64,000 nt of DNA from UBA4738 sp002413305 (GTDB lineage: Bacteria > Actinomycetota > UBA4738), in NCBI GenBank assembly GCA_036847185.1, contig DAIUAM010000011.1, forward strand, positions 1 through 64,000. Reading direction: 5' to 3'. A model generated the notes under the pieces. That model had not been told where the DNA came from, did not search any database, and saw only the letters and a list, made by a program, of their open reading frames with translations. Position numbers and translations under genes: made by a program. This document shows positions 18,863-26,237 of the stretch, piece after piece. The stretch's first letter is position 1. Each line of letters begins with the position of its first letter.

Positions 18863-19384
18863 TTGCCGGTCCTCCGCGACGGATCCGTCCTGCAGACCGA
18901 GCGACTGCTCCTTCGGCAGCTGACGCCCGCGGATCTCGACGATATGGCGGCGCTGCTCGGCGACCCGGAGGTCATGCGGTTCTACCCCCGGCCGAAGACG
19001 CGGGACGAGGCCATGGGGTGGATCGAATGGAACCTCCGCAACTACGCGGAGCATGGGTTCGGGCTGTGGGCGCTGGTGCTTCGTGAGGACGGAACGTTCG
19101 CCGGGGACTGCGGGCTGACGGTCCAGCAGGTTGAGGGAGAGGCGTTCGTCGAGGTCGGCCACCACGTGCGCAAGGACCTGTGGCGGCGGGGGCTTGCGTC
19201 GGAGGCGGCGGCTGCGTGCCGCGACTTCGCGTTCGACACGGCGGGCGTGGACCGGCTGATCGCGCTGATCCGGCCGGAGAACGTGCCCTCCCGCGGCGTG
19301 GCCGAGAAGATCGGCCTGATGCCCTGGAGGGAGACGGTCCGAGCCAGGCTTCGCCACATCGTGTACGCGCTGCCCGGCGAGTGA
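18863..19384 (+). CDS. GNAT-family N-acetyltransferase (RimJ/RimL-like)
   Basis: This 173-residue protein begins with the RimJ/RimL signature LQTERLLLRQLTPADLDDMAALLGDPEVMRFY. It continues with the acetyl-CoA-binding motif around HHVRKDLWRRGLASEAAAACRDFAF and the closing RLIALIRPENVPSRGVAEKIGL. It probably acetylates an amine of a protein or small molecule; the substrate cannot be deduced. The start is TTG 18863, one nt after the ispG stop, with no strong ribosome site, so it is likely translated by coupling. proS follows after 21 nt with its own promoter-like box. Confidence 0.85.
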   Translation: MPVLRDGSVLQTERLLLRQLTPADLDDMAALLGDPEVMRFYPRPKTRDEAMGWIEWNLRNYAEHGFGLWALVLREDGTFAGDCGLTVQQVEGEAFVEVGHHVRKDLWRRGLASEAAAACRDFAFDTAGVDRLIALIRPENVPSRGVAEKIGLMPWRETVRARLRHIVYALPGE

Positions 19385-19390
19385 GCCTCG

Positions 19391-19406
19391 TATCCTGAAG
19401 AGCCCA
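19391..19406 (+). promoter_or_regulatory. TATCCT -10 box nine nt before the proS start (leaderless candidate)
   Basis: TATCCT (19391-19396) is followed by nine nt and ATG 19406. There is no Shine-Dalgarno in that gap (GAAGAGCCC), which fits a leaderless proS transcript starting at the ATG. Confidence 0.45.
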
Positions 19407-21118
19407 TGAGGATGTCCACCCTGTTCGCCCGAACGCTGCGCGAGGCACCGGCCGAGGCCGAGGCCGCCTCCCACCAGCTGCTGCTCCGGGCCGCCTTCAT
19501 CCGGAAGGTGGCGTCGGGCATCTACACGACGCTGCCGCTCGGCCTGCGGACGATGCGCAAGATCGAACGGATCGTCCGCGAAGAGATGGACGCGTCCGGC
19601 GCGCAGGAGATCCGGATGCCGATCGTGCTCCCCGCCGAACCCTGGAAGGCGACCGGCCGGTGGCAGGCGTACGGCGAGCTCATGTTCAAGCTGAAGGACC
19701 GGCACGGACGGGAGATGGGGCTCGGGCCCACGCAGGAGGAGGTCGTGACCCCGCTGGTAGCCGGCGAGTTCTCTTCGTACCGCGACCTGCCGGTGACCCT
19801 CTACCAGGTCGAATGGAAGTACCGGGACGAGTTCCGGCCCCGGTTCGGCCTGCTTCGCGGGCGGGAGTTCCTGATGAAGGACGCGTACTCGTTCGACCGG
19901 AACGAGGACGGCATGCGCGCGTCGTATGCCGTGATGTTCGAGGCATACAAGCGGATCTTCGACCGGTGCGGGCTGGACTTCCGGGTGGTCGAAGCGGACC
20001 CGGGGCAGATCGGCGGAGGCGTGAACCACGAATACATGGCCATCACCGACGCGGGCGAGGACCACTTCCTGTACTGCGAGTCGTGCGACTACGCGGCGGA
20101 CCTCGAGGCGGCGACGCCGATGCGGCCTCTGGCTCTTACGGAGGGTCCGGAGCTCGAGCCGTTGACCGACATCCATACGCCGAACGCCCCGGCGATCGCC
20201 GCCGTGGCCGCGCTGACCGGCAAGCCCGAGTCGCGGATGCTCAAGACCATGCTGTACGACGCGGGCGGGCGGACCGCGGCCGTGGTGGTGCCCGGCGACC
20301 ATGAGGTCAACGAGGAGAAGGTCGCCCGCCTGTTCTTCCCGACGCCGGTCCGGCTGTTCGACGAAGAGGACTTCGGCAAGCGCGGGTTCGTGAAGGGGTA
20401 CGCCGGCCCGCAGGGGATGTCTCCGGAGGTCGTGGTGATCGCCGACCATTCGGTGCGGGCGGGTTCGAATTGGGTGACCGGCGCGAATGCCGTCGACCAT
20501 CACGTGGCGGGGGCGAACGTGGACCGCGACTTCCGCGTGGACCGGTGGGAGGACGTCGTCCAGGCCGCGCCCGGCGATCTGTGCCCGGTGGACGGGGGCG
20601 CGCTGCAGCTGGGGACGGCGATCGTGGTCGGCCACATCTACCAGCTCGGGACGCGCTACTCGAAGCCGCTGGAGGCCACGTTCATCGACGAGGACGGTTC
20701 ACAGAAGCCGTACGTGATGGGGTGCTACGGGATCGGGATCTCGCGGATCCTGGCTGCGGTGGCCGAGCAATGTCACGATGACTCGGGCTTGAAGTGGCCC
20801 CGCTCGCTGGCCCCGTTCGACGCCGCGGTGATTCCGACGAACATGGACCAACCCGCGGTGGTCTCGGCCGCCGAAGGGTTGTACGCGGCGCTCGCCGATC
20901 TCGGCGTTGACGCGGTCCTGGACGACCGCGAGGCCACCGCCGGGGTGAAGTTCGCTGACGCCGACCTCATCGGCTACCCGGTCCAGCTCGTGATCGGCAA
21001 GCGAGGCATCGAAGCAGGCACGGCCGATCTCAAGCTGCGCGCCACGGGCGAGCGCTCCCAGGCTCCGCTGGCCGACGGGGCGCAAGCGGCGAAAACGTTG
21101 CTGGAAGCTGCCCCTTAG
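19406..21118 (+). CDS. proS: Prolyl-tRNA synthetase, bacterial type with editing insertion
   Basis: This class II synthetase charges tRNA-Pro. The 570-residue product has motif 1 in IVREEMDASGAQEIRMPIV, motif 2 in YRDEFRPRFGLLRGREFLMKDAY and motif 3 in CYGIGISRILAAVAEQ. A YbaK-like editing insertion spans about 240-390 (SRMLKTMLYDAGG, VVPGDHEVNEEKV), and an anticodon-binding domain is at about 470-560 (VDAVLDDREATAGVKFADADLIG). This is the long bacterial form, not the eukaryote-like short form found in some actinobacteria. ATG 19406 gives the conserved MRMSTLFARTLREAPAEAE start. Confidence 0.96.
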   Translation: MRMSTLFARTLREAPAEAEAASHQLLLRAAFIRKVASGIYTTLPLGLRTMRKIERIVREEMDASGAQEIRMPIVLPAEPWKATGRWQAYGELMFKLKDRHGREMGLGPTQEEVVTPLVAGEFSSYRDLPVTLYQVEWKYRDEFRPRFGLLRGREFLMKDAYSFDRNEDGMRASYAVMFEAYKRIFDRCGLDFRVVEADPGQIGGGVNHEYMAITDAGEDHFLYCESCDYAADLEAATPMRPLALTEGPELEPLTDIHTPNAPAIAAVAALTGKPESRMLKTMLYDAGGRTAAVVVPGDHEVNEEKVARLFFPTPVRLFDEEDFGKRGFVKGYAGPQGMSPEVVVIADHSVRAGSNWVTGANAVDHHVAGANVDRDFRVDRWEDVVQAAPGDLCPVDGGALQLGTAIVVGHIYQLGTRYSKPLEATFIDEDGSQKPYVMGCYGIGISRILAAVAEQCHDDSGLKWPRSLAPFDAAVIPTNMDQPAVVSAAEGLYAALADLGVDAVLDDREATAGVKFADADLIGYPVQLVIGKRGIEAGTADLKLRATGERSQAPLADGAQAAKTLLEAAP

Positions 21119-21254
21119 AGTTCGGAACCAAGTGCCAGCGTCAGCACACTGGCATGGGCGAGGGTGCAATCATGTCCCTGCCTCGGCTCCCTAACGGGTC
21201 CGCCTCCAGTCGAGGCGTTCTCTGTCCAGCAGGTGAGTCGTGCCGCTGAGTTGC
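21119..21254. other. Intergenic gap between convergent proS and a small secreted protein gene
   Basis: This 136-nt stretch separates two genes that end toward each other. I see no T-run terminator, tRNA or open frame with a ribosome site in it. Confidence 0.5.
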
Positions 21255-21485
21255 CTACGAGACGACGATGACCCGGCAGTCCTCGCCGAACTGGTCATGG
21301 AACACCTTGCCCGCCTTCGCGTTGGCCGTAGTGATCCCATGCAATGCCGCGTCGCCGGCGGTGACGAATGTCACGTCTCCTACGCCGGGGACGTTGCAGA
21401 TCCACTGCACGCTCGCTTGCGCGGGAAGCACGAGCATCAGTGTCAGGACCATGGCCCCGAGGATTGCCCAGATGAGCCGCTTCAT
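21255..21485 (-). CDS. Small secreted protein of unknown function
   Basis: This 76-residue product starts at ATG 21485 after GGGGAGTG. It has a clear signal peptide (MKRLIWAILGAMVLTLMLVLPAQA) with cleavage expected after AQA, leaving a mature peptide of about 52 residues. The mature part holds two cysteines (WICNVPG and EDCRVIVV) that could form a disulfide. It contains no motif I recognise. A start 12 codons upstream is possible but would precede the signal peptide with charged residues. It is the first minus-strand gene of the accessory island and is convergent with proS. Confidence 0.6.
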   Translation of the reverse strand: MKRLIWAILGAMVLTLMLVLPAQASVQWICNVPGVGDVTFVTAGDAALHGITTANAKAGKVFHDQFGEDCRVIVVS

Positions 21486-21631
21486 CAGCACTCCCCTCTC
21501 GGGCATTCGATTGGACAGCATACCTCGTGGGATCCGGTCGCTGGGCGCGCTTGTCCGGCGCGTTGGCCGCGCCCCGGACGGGTCGAGGTATCAGATACGG
21601 TTCGTTGAACGGGGGCCGTGCGCGGAGCGAC

Positions 21632-22794
21632 CTACGACAGGGCGGCGTAGGCGGCCGCTTGGATGTCGCGATGCACCTGCGGCGGCTCCGGCGACTCGAA
21701 CATCCGCTGGGTGAGGACGATGACGTCCAGGTCGTGGTCTGGATCAACCAGCCACGAGGTGCCCAGGCCGCCGTCCCACCCATAGGCTCCGCTGTCGAGC
21801 ACCGCCTGGCAGAACCCCCACGAGCGTCCCGCGAAGAAGTCCTGCCCGAGCCCGCCGTGCGACTTCTGTGCGGGGGTGAGTTGGTCGGTGGTCATCGCTC
21901 GGACGGCGTCCGAGGTCAGGACAGGGGCGCCTCCGTCGAGCAACATCCGGGCGAAGGCGTGCAGGTCGTCGGCGGTCGAGACCAAGCCGGCCGCGCCGTC
22001 GCCGAACGCCGGCGACCGGCTCCACGAGCCGTCCGGTGGGTCGATCACCACCAGCCCGTCGGGCGTCGGCATGTACGCCGTGGTCAGGCGATCGGTCTGG
22101 GCCGTCCAGAATCCCGTGTCGCGCATGCCCAGCGGCTCGAAGAGGCGGGTTCGCAATACGTCGGAGAGTGGCTGGCCGGTGGCCCGGGCCACCAGCACGC
22201 CCAGCACCTGAGCACCCGTGTTGTACAGCCAGCGTTCGCCGGGCTGGGCCAGCAAGGGGAGGGTGCCCAGGTTCGCCATCCAGGTATCCGGATCGGGCTG
22301 TACCGACGGGTTGGGCGGCCCGATCGTCGCCAGGTGGAGCTCCTCGGCGGCCTGGACGACCGGCCACGGCGTGGGCGCCATGAACATCTCGAGCACCATG
22401 CCGAACCCGAAGGTGAACGTGAGGAGATCGCGGGCGGTGATGGCCCGGGCGGCAGGCACTGTTTCGTCCAAGGAGCCATCCATCTGGCGCAGGACCTGTC
22501 GCTCGGCTAGCTCCGGGACCAGCCGGTCCACCGGTTCGTCCAGGTCGAACAACGCTTCGGCGGCGACGGCGAGCGTGGTCGCGGCCATGATCGGCTTCGT
22601 GGTCGATGCGATCCGGAAGATGGAGTCGCGGGCGACGGGCCGGCCACCGACGTCCAGCGTGCCCAGCGCTTCTACGTGCACTTGGTCGCCGCGCCCACCA
22701 AGGCGACCAGGCCTGGCACGCGGTCGTCGCCGACGTGCCGCTCCGCCACGGCGTGCAGTCGTTCGAGTCCAGCCTGTGCGAGCCCTTCGGCCAT
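21632..22794 (-). pseudogene. Serine hydrolase, beta-lactamase/penicillin-binding-protein class C fold, with an apparent frameshift
   Basis: The protein belongs to the class C beta-lactamase/esterase family: the nucleophile motif STTK in FRIASTTKPIMA, YNTGAQVLGVLVARATGQPL, LFEPLGMRDTGF and the third motif in GWDGGLGTSW. A strong ribosome site AAGGAGGTG precedes ATG 22794 and gives MAEGLAQAGLERLH to GLVALV. After that the frame hits a stop, while the continuation GRGDQVHVEALG lies in the neighbouring frame. One missing G in the minus-strand run near 22692-22696 would restore a 387-residue protein. It is either a recent pseudogene or a sequencing/assembly error. No signal peptide is visible, so a cytoplasmic esterase is likely. 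Confidence 0.75.
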
Positions 22795-22909
22795 CCACAC
22801 CTCCTTGCGGGATCGCGCTCCCATTATCCCTGCCGCTCGGGTGCGTTGGACCACCCGACCTGTCATGCTGCCGAACGAGGACCGAGAACGGGTGACGGGG
22901 GTGGCGGCC

Positions 22910-23809
22910 ATGGCCAAGCTGTCCGGATGGCGGAAGATCGCGGGCGCGATGTGGGGTCCGCCCGACGACCCGCAGGTGTACGGCATCCTGGAGTTCGACG
23001 CGACGCCGCTCATCGCCTTCCAGGACGCGGCGAAGGCCGCCGGCCAGAAGATCACCGCCACGCACTTCGTCGGCCGGGCCATCGCCAACGCGCTCCACGA
23101 GGTCCCGGACTTCAACGTGCGCATCCGGGGCAGCAAGGTCATCCCGCGCGAGACCGTCGACGTGTTCTTCATCGCCGCGGTGGAGGGCGGGCGCGAGCTC
23201 TCCGGCGTCCGGGTCGACCGGACCGACGAGAAGTCCGTCTTCGAGGTCGCCGCGGAGCTCAAGGAGCGGGCCACGAAGATGAAAGAGGGCAACGACCAGG
23301 AGTTCGCCAAAACGAAGAAGACGATCGCGGCGATGCCCCGCAGGCTCCTGAGGCCATCCATGCGGTTCAGCGCGTGGGTCGCCGGCGACCGGAACAGGAG
23401 CATCAAGGCGCTGGGCGTGAAGGCCAGCCCGTTCGGGAGCGCCATGGTCACCAGCATCGGGATGTTCGGCATCCCGCAGGGGTTCGCCCCGCTGGCCCGG
23501 TTCTACAAGATGCCGCTCCTGGTCCTGGTGGGGGAGATCAACGACAAGCCGATCGCCGTCGACGGGCGGGTCGAGATCCGGCCGGTGTTGCCCCTGACGG
23601 CGACCATCGACCACCGGTACGCCGACGGCTGGCACATCAGCCAGCTGATCAAGCCGTTCAAGGCGTACATGGAGAACCCGGCGGCGTTCGAACCGGCTCC
23701 TTCCAGTGCATCAGTGGCGCCCCCGGCGCGGGAGGAGGAAGGGGCGGGGACGGCCGAGGTCATCGCCCAGGCCGAGGTCGACGGGTCCGAGGTCTCCGCT
23801 TCGACCTGA
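22910..23809 (+). CDS. Stand-alone 2-oxoacid dehydrogenase acyltransferase catalytic domain (E2-like, no lipoyl domain)
   Basis: The 299-residue product is the CoA-dependent acyltransferase fold of E2 subunits: WRKIAGAMWG, ATPLIAFQDAAKAAGQKIT, FVGRAIANALHEVPDFN, and the catalytic motif DHRYADGW near residue 235. The lipoyl and E1/E3-binding domains of true E2 proteins are absent, and about 35 low-complexity residues close the protein. It may acylate an unknown acceptor or act as a chloramphenicol-acetyltransferase-like enzyme. ATG 22910 is chosen because GGGGGTGG precedes it and the fold begins there; in-frame starts at 22865 and 22892 are possible. It is divergent from the serine hydrolase. 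Confidence 0.8.
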   Translation: MAKLSGWRKIAGAMWGPPDDPQVYGILEFDATPLIAFQDAAKAAGQKITATHFVGRAIANALHEVPDFNVRIRGSKVIPRETVDVFFIAAVEGGRELSGVRVDRTDEKSVFEVAAELKERATKMKEGNDQEFAKTKKTIAAMPRRLLRPSMRFSAWVAGDRNRSIKALGVKASPFGSAMVTSIGMFGIPQGFAPLARFYKMPLLVLVGEINDKPIAVDGRVEIRPVLPLTATIDHRYADGWHISQLIKPFKAYMENPAAFEPAPSSASVAPPAREEEGAGTAEVIAQAEVDGSEVSAST

Positions 23810-23818
23810 ACGCCTGAG

Positions 23819-23857
23819 TTGCGGGTCGCGCCGCGCGCCTCGTAGGCTCCCGACGTG
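23819..23857 (+). promoter_or_regulatory. Promoter for the 93-residue orphan, leaderless layout
   Basis: TTGCGG (23819-23824) and TAGGCT (23843-23848) are separated by 18 nt. GTG 23855 comes 6 nt after the -10, so the predicted transcript starts at the start codon. Confidence 0.5.
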
Positions 23858-24136
23858 GCCGTCATCGTTCCCAGCGAGCTCCGCCGGTTCGTCCAGCTCC
23901 GGTCCGACGTGGAGGCCATCGTCCAACGCTCTGGCCGGGAGACGTTCGACCTGCTGCTCGTCGACCTGGACGGGGTCTGGACGCGCGGGGTGTTCACCTC
24001 CCAGGAGATGGCAGAGGCGGTCGTCGACAGGCTCGGTGTCCCGCTCCATCACGGATGGGACGACGAACGGATGGCCCGGCGGTTCAACAAGAACGATCCC
24101 TGGAACACCTCGCTGGGCACGCGCCGCGCGCTGTAG
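23855..24136 (+). CDS. Small protein of unknown function with an aspartate-rich DLDG motif
   Basis: This 93-residue soluble protein is not one I recognise. Its centre reads LLLVDLDGVWTRGVFTSQEMAEAVVDRLGV, whose VDLDG resembles the first motif of HAD-superfamily phosphatases. The rest of that fold is absent and the protein is too short for a HAD enzyme. The C-terminus (ERMARRFNKNDPWNTSLGTRR) is basic. It has its own promoter-like sequence with a GTG start 6 nt after the -10. It is the last gene before the nus operon. Confidence 0.55.
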   Translation: MAVIVPSELRRFVQLRSDVEAIVQRSGRETFDLLLVDLDGVWTRGVFTSQEMAEAVVDRLGVPLHHGWDDERMARRFNKNDPWNTSLGTRRAL

Positions 24137-24175
24137 TCCGGGCGCTTGCGCGTTCGTGAACGTAACTCGGGCGAG

Positions 24176-24184
24176 TGCTATACT
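24176..24184 (+). promoter_or_regulatory. Extended -10 promoter of the rimP-nusA-infB operon
   Basis: TGC followed by TATACT (24179-24184) is an extended -10 with a near-consensus hexamer; the -35 region is weak (GTGAAC around 24156). The same TGC-TAnACT form precedes rpsB. Transcription would begin near 24191, about 23 nt before an intrinsic terminator. Confidence 0.6.
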
Positions 24185-24213
24185 TCACTACCGAACAGGT
24201 TGGGCACGACCGG

Positions 24214-24240
24214 AACGTGGGCACGCGCCCACGTTTTTTT
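24214..24240 (+). terminator. Intrinsic terminator in the leader of the nus operon
   Basis: AACGTGGGC (24214-24222), loop ACGC, and GCCCACGTT (24227-24235) form a perfect 9-bp stem running into seven T residues (24234-24240). It is the most canonical Rho-independent terminator in the window. It lies downstream of the operon promoter and 32 nt before the rimP start, the position of an attenuator. It could also simply end transcription from the orphan gene upstream. Confidence 0.85.
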
Positions 24241-24272
24241 CTCGATTGGGGTAGTTGGTGGAGGTCGAGGCG

Positions 24273-24731
24273 ATGGTTCGCCCGGTGGTCGAATCGGCCG
24301 GGCTCGAACTGGTCGACGTGGCCTTCCACCGGGAGCAGGGCCGGCGGATCCTCCGCGTCCTGGTCGACCGGGATCCGGTCGAAGGTGGACTGGACCTCGA
24401 AACGATCGCTGAGGTCAGCGGGCGGATCAGCCGGCGGCTCGACCTGGAGGACTTCGACCCGCCGGGCGGGCGGTACGAGCTGGAAGTGAGCTCGCCGGGA
24501 GTCGAGCGGCCGCTGAAGCAGCCGCTGGACTTCGCGAAGCGGGTTGGTGAGAAGGTGAAGGTGAAGACGGTGGAGCCGGTCGAGGGCGCGCGGACCTTCG
24601 TCGGCACGATCAGCGAAGCGAGCCCGACCGAGGTCACGATCGTGACCGAGGAGGGCGAGCGGCGGATCGCCTTCGACAACGTGTCGTCCGCGCGAACGGT
24701 ATTCGAATGGGCTAGGGGTGGCAGCAGGTGA
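24273..24731 (+). CDS. rimP: Ribosome maturation factor RimP
   Basis: RimP assists 30S subunit assembly. The 152-residue product shows the N-terminal domain (VESAGLELVDVAFHREQGRRILRVLVDRD), DLETIAEVSGRISRRLD and ELEVSSPGVERPLKQPLDFAKRVGEKVKVKT, typical for the family. ATG 24273 is preceded at 8 nt by GGAGG (24260-24264) and is preferred over TTG 24255 or GTG 24258. The stop overlaps the nusA GTG, so translation is coupled. It is the first gene of the conserved rimP-nusA-ylxR-infB operon. Confidence 0.93.
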   Translation: MVRPVVESAGLELVDVAFHREQGRRILRVLVDRDPVEGGLDLETIAEVSGRISRRLDLEDFDPPGGRYELEVSSPGVERPLKQPLDFAKRVGEKVKVKTVEPVEGARTFVGTISEASPTEVTIVTEEGERRIAFDNVSSARTVFEWARGGSR

Positions 24732-25930
24732 ACGAGGAACTGATCCAGGCGCTGAAGGAACTGGAGCGGGAGAAGGGCATCTCGTTCGAGACGATCATGG
24801 CTGGTCTCGAGGACGCCCTTGCTTCGGCGTACATGGCGTACAAGCGACAGCGCGACCCCGAGCTCTACGAGGAGACCAGCGGGGTCCGCGTCGAGCTCGA
24901 CCCCGAGTCGGGGGAGATGCGGGCGTGGATGCAGGTCCTGGACGAGGAGACCGGCGAGGTCGTCTCGGAGACCGAAGAGGCGGAGATCCCGAAGGACTTC
25001 ATCGGCCGGATCGCCGCCCAGACCGCCAAGCAGGTCATCTACCAGAAGCTCCGGGATGCCGAACAGCAGATGACGTATGAGGAGTTCGCCGGCCGCGAGG
25101 GCGACATCGTGACCGGGATCATCCAGCAGGACTCCCGGCGCTATACCGTGCTCGACCTGGGCAAGATCGAGGCGCTGCTTCCGCAATCCGAACAGGTCCC
25201 CTCCGAGCCGTACCGGCACGGGGAGCGGCTGAAGGCCTACATCGTGGAGGTTCGAAAGACGTCCAAGGGCCCCTCGATCCTGGTGTCGCGCTCGCACCCG
25301 AACCTGCTCCGCAAGCTCTTCGAGCTGGAGGTGCCCGAGATCGCAGAGGGCATCGTGGAGATCAAGGCGGTCGCCCGCGAGCCGGGCCACCGGTCGAAGA
25401 TCGCCGTGTCCTCGTCCGAACCGGGTGTGGACCCGGTGGGAGCGTGCGTAGGGGCGAAGGGCTCCAGGGTCCGCCTGGTGGTCAACGAGCTTCGGGGAGA
25501 GAAGATCGACGTGGTCGAATGGACCCCCGACCTGCACAAGTTCGTCGCCAACGCGCTCCAGCCGGCGAAGGTGAAGGAGGTCCACCTGGACCCCGACTCC
25601 TCGACCGCGCAGGTCATCGTGCCCGACTACCAGCTGTCGCTGGCGATCGGGAAGGAGGGCCAGAACGCGCGCCTGGCGGCGAGGTTGACCGGCTGCCGGA
25701 TCGACATCCGGAGCGAGACGCAGGCGGCGGAGGAAGAGCGGACCAAGCGAGAGGCTCGGCGGGTGGCGGCCGAGGCCGCCGAGGCCGAGGAAGCCGCTGC
25801 GCAGGCACCCGTGGAGGTCGAAGCACCCGTGGAGCCCGAAGAGGTTCCGGCCGAGGGGACCGAGCCACCCGCCGAAGCCGCAGAGGCCACGACGCCGGAT
25901 CCCGCCGGCGACGAGGCGGCTTCGGCCTGA
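24728..25930 (+). CDS. nusA: Transcription termination/antitermination factor NusA
   Basis: NusA binds RNA polymerase and modulates pausing, termination and rRNA antitermination. The 400-residue product has the N-terminal polymerase-binding domain (1-125), an S1 domain (about 130-200, EGDIVTGIIQQDSRRYTVLDLG) and two KH domains (VGACVGAKGSRVRLVV and LAIGKEGQNARLAARLTG). An Ala/Glu/Pro-rich acidic tail of about 55 residues replaces the acidic repeats of enterobacterial NusA. GTG 24728 overlaps the rimP stop. NusA commonly regulates its own operon, which fits the terminator in the leader. Confidence 0.95.
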   Translation: MNEELIQALKELEREKGISFETIMAGLEDALASAYMAYKRQRDPELYEETSGVRVELDPESGEMRAWMQVLDEETGEVVSETEEAEIPKDFIGRIAAQTAKQVIYQKLRDAEQQMTYEEFAGREGDIVTGIIQQDSRRYTVLDLGKIEALLPQSEQVPSEPYRHGERLKAYIVEVRKTSKGPSILVSRSHPNLLRKLFELEVPEIAEGIVEIKAVAREPGHRSKIAVSSSEPGVDPVGACVGAKGSRVRLVVNELRGEKIDVVEWTPDLHKFVANALQPAKVKEVHLDPDSSTAQVIVPDYQLSLAIGKEGQNARLAARLTGCRIDIRSETQAAEEERTKREARRVAAEAAEAEEAAAQAPVEVEAPVEPEEVPAEGTEPPAEAAEATTPDPAGDEAASA

Positions 25931-25940
25931 CGCCCGGCCG

Positions 25941-26237
25941 GTGGGCGAGCGAAGGATCCCCGAGCGGACGTGCATCGCGTGCCGCGCGCGGGGACCGAAG
26001 GGGTCCTTCGTCCGGATCGTGCGAACCCCGGAGGGCAGGGTCGCGTTCGACCCGACGGGCCGGGAGGCCGGCCGGGGAGCGTACCTGCATCCCGGGTGCC
26101 TCGACCGGGCCGAACGGAGCGGCGCGCTGGCGCGGGCGCTTCGGACCCCGCTCGGCCGCGCGGAGGCAGCTAGGCTAATGACGGACGTGCGTGCGGCGCC
26201 CGCGCCGCCACCGGAGCGATCGGGAGTGAGCGCTTGA
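25941..26237 (+). CDS. rnpM: YlxR/RnpM family nucleic-acid-binding protein
   Basis: YlxR sits between nusA and infB in many Gram-positive bacteria; the Bacillus protein was recently shown to modulate RNase P and is called RnpM. The 98-residue product shows the family pattern RTCIACRARGPKGSFVRIVR, then GREAGRGAYLHPGCLDRA. The last 25 residues (PPERSGVSA) are a non-conserved tail. GTG 25941 is 10 nt after the nusA stop and its own TGA overlaps the infB TTG. I use the symbol by homology only. Confidence 0.88.
   Translation: MGERRIPERTCIACRARGPKGSFVRIVRTPEGRVAFDPTGREAGRGAYLHPGCLDRAERSGALARALRTPLGRAEAARLMTDVRAAPAPPPERSGVSA

Noticed and set aside
21119..21254. Possible tRNA gene after proS
   Set aside because: No cloverleaf, T-loop GTTCRANNC or acceptor pairing could be assembled.
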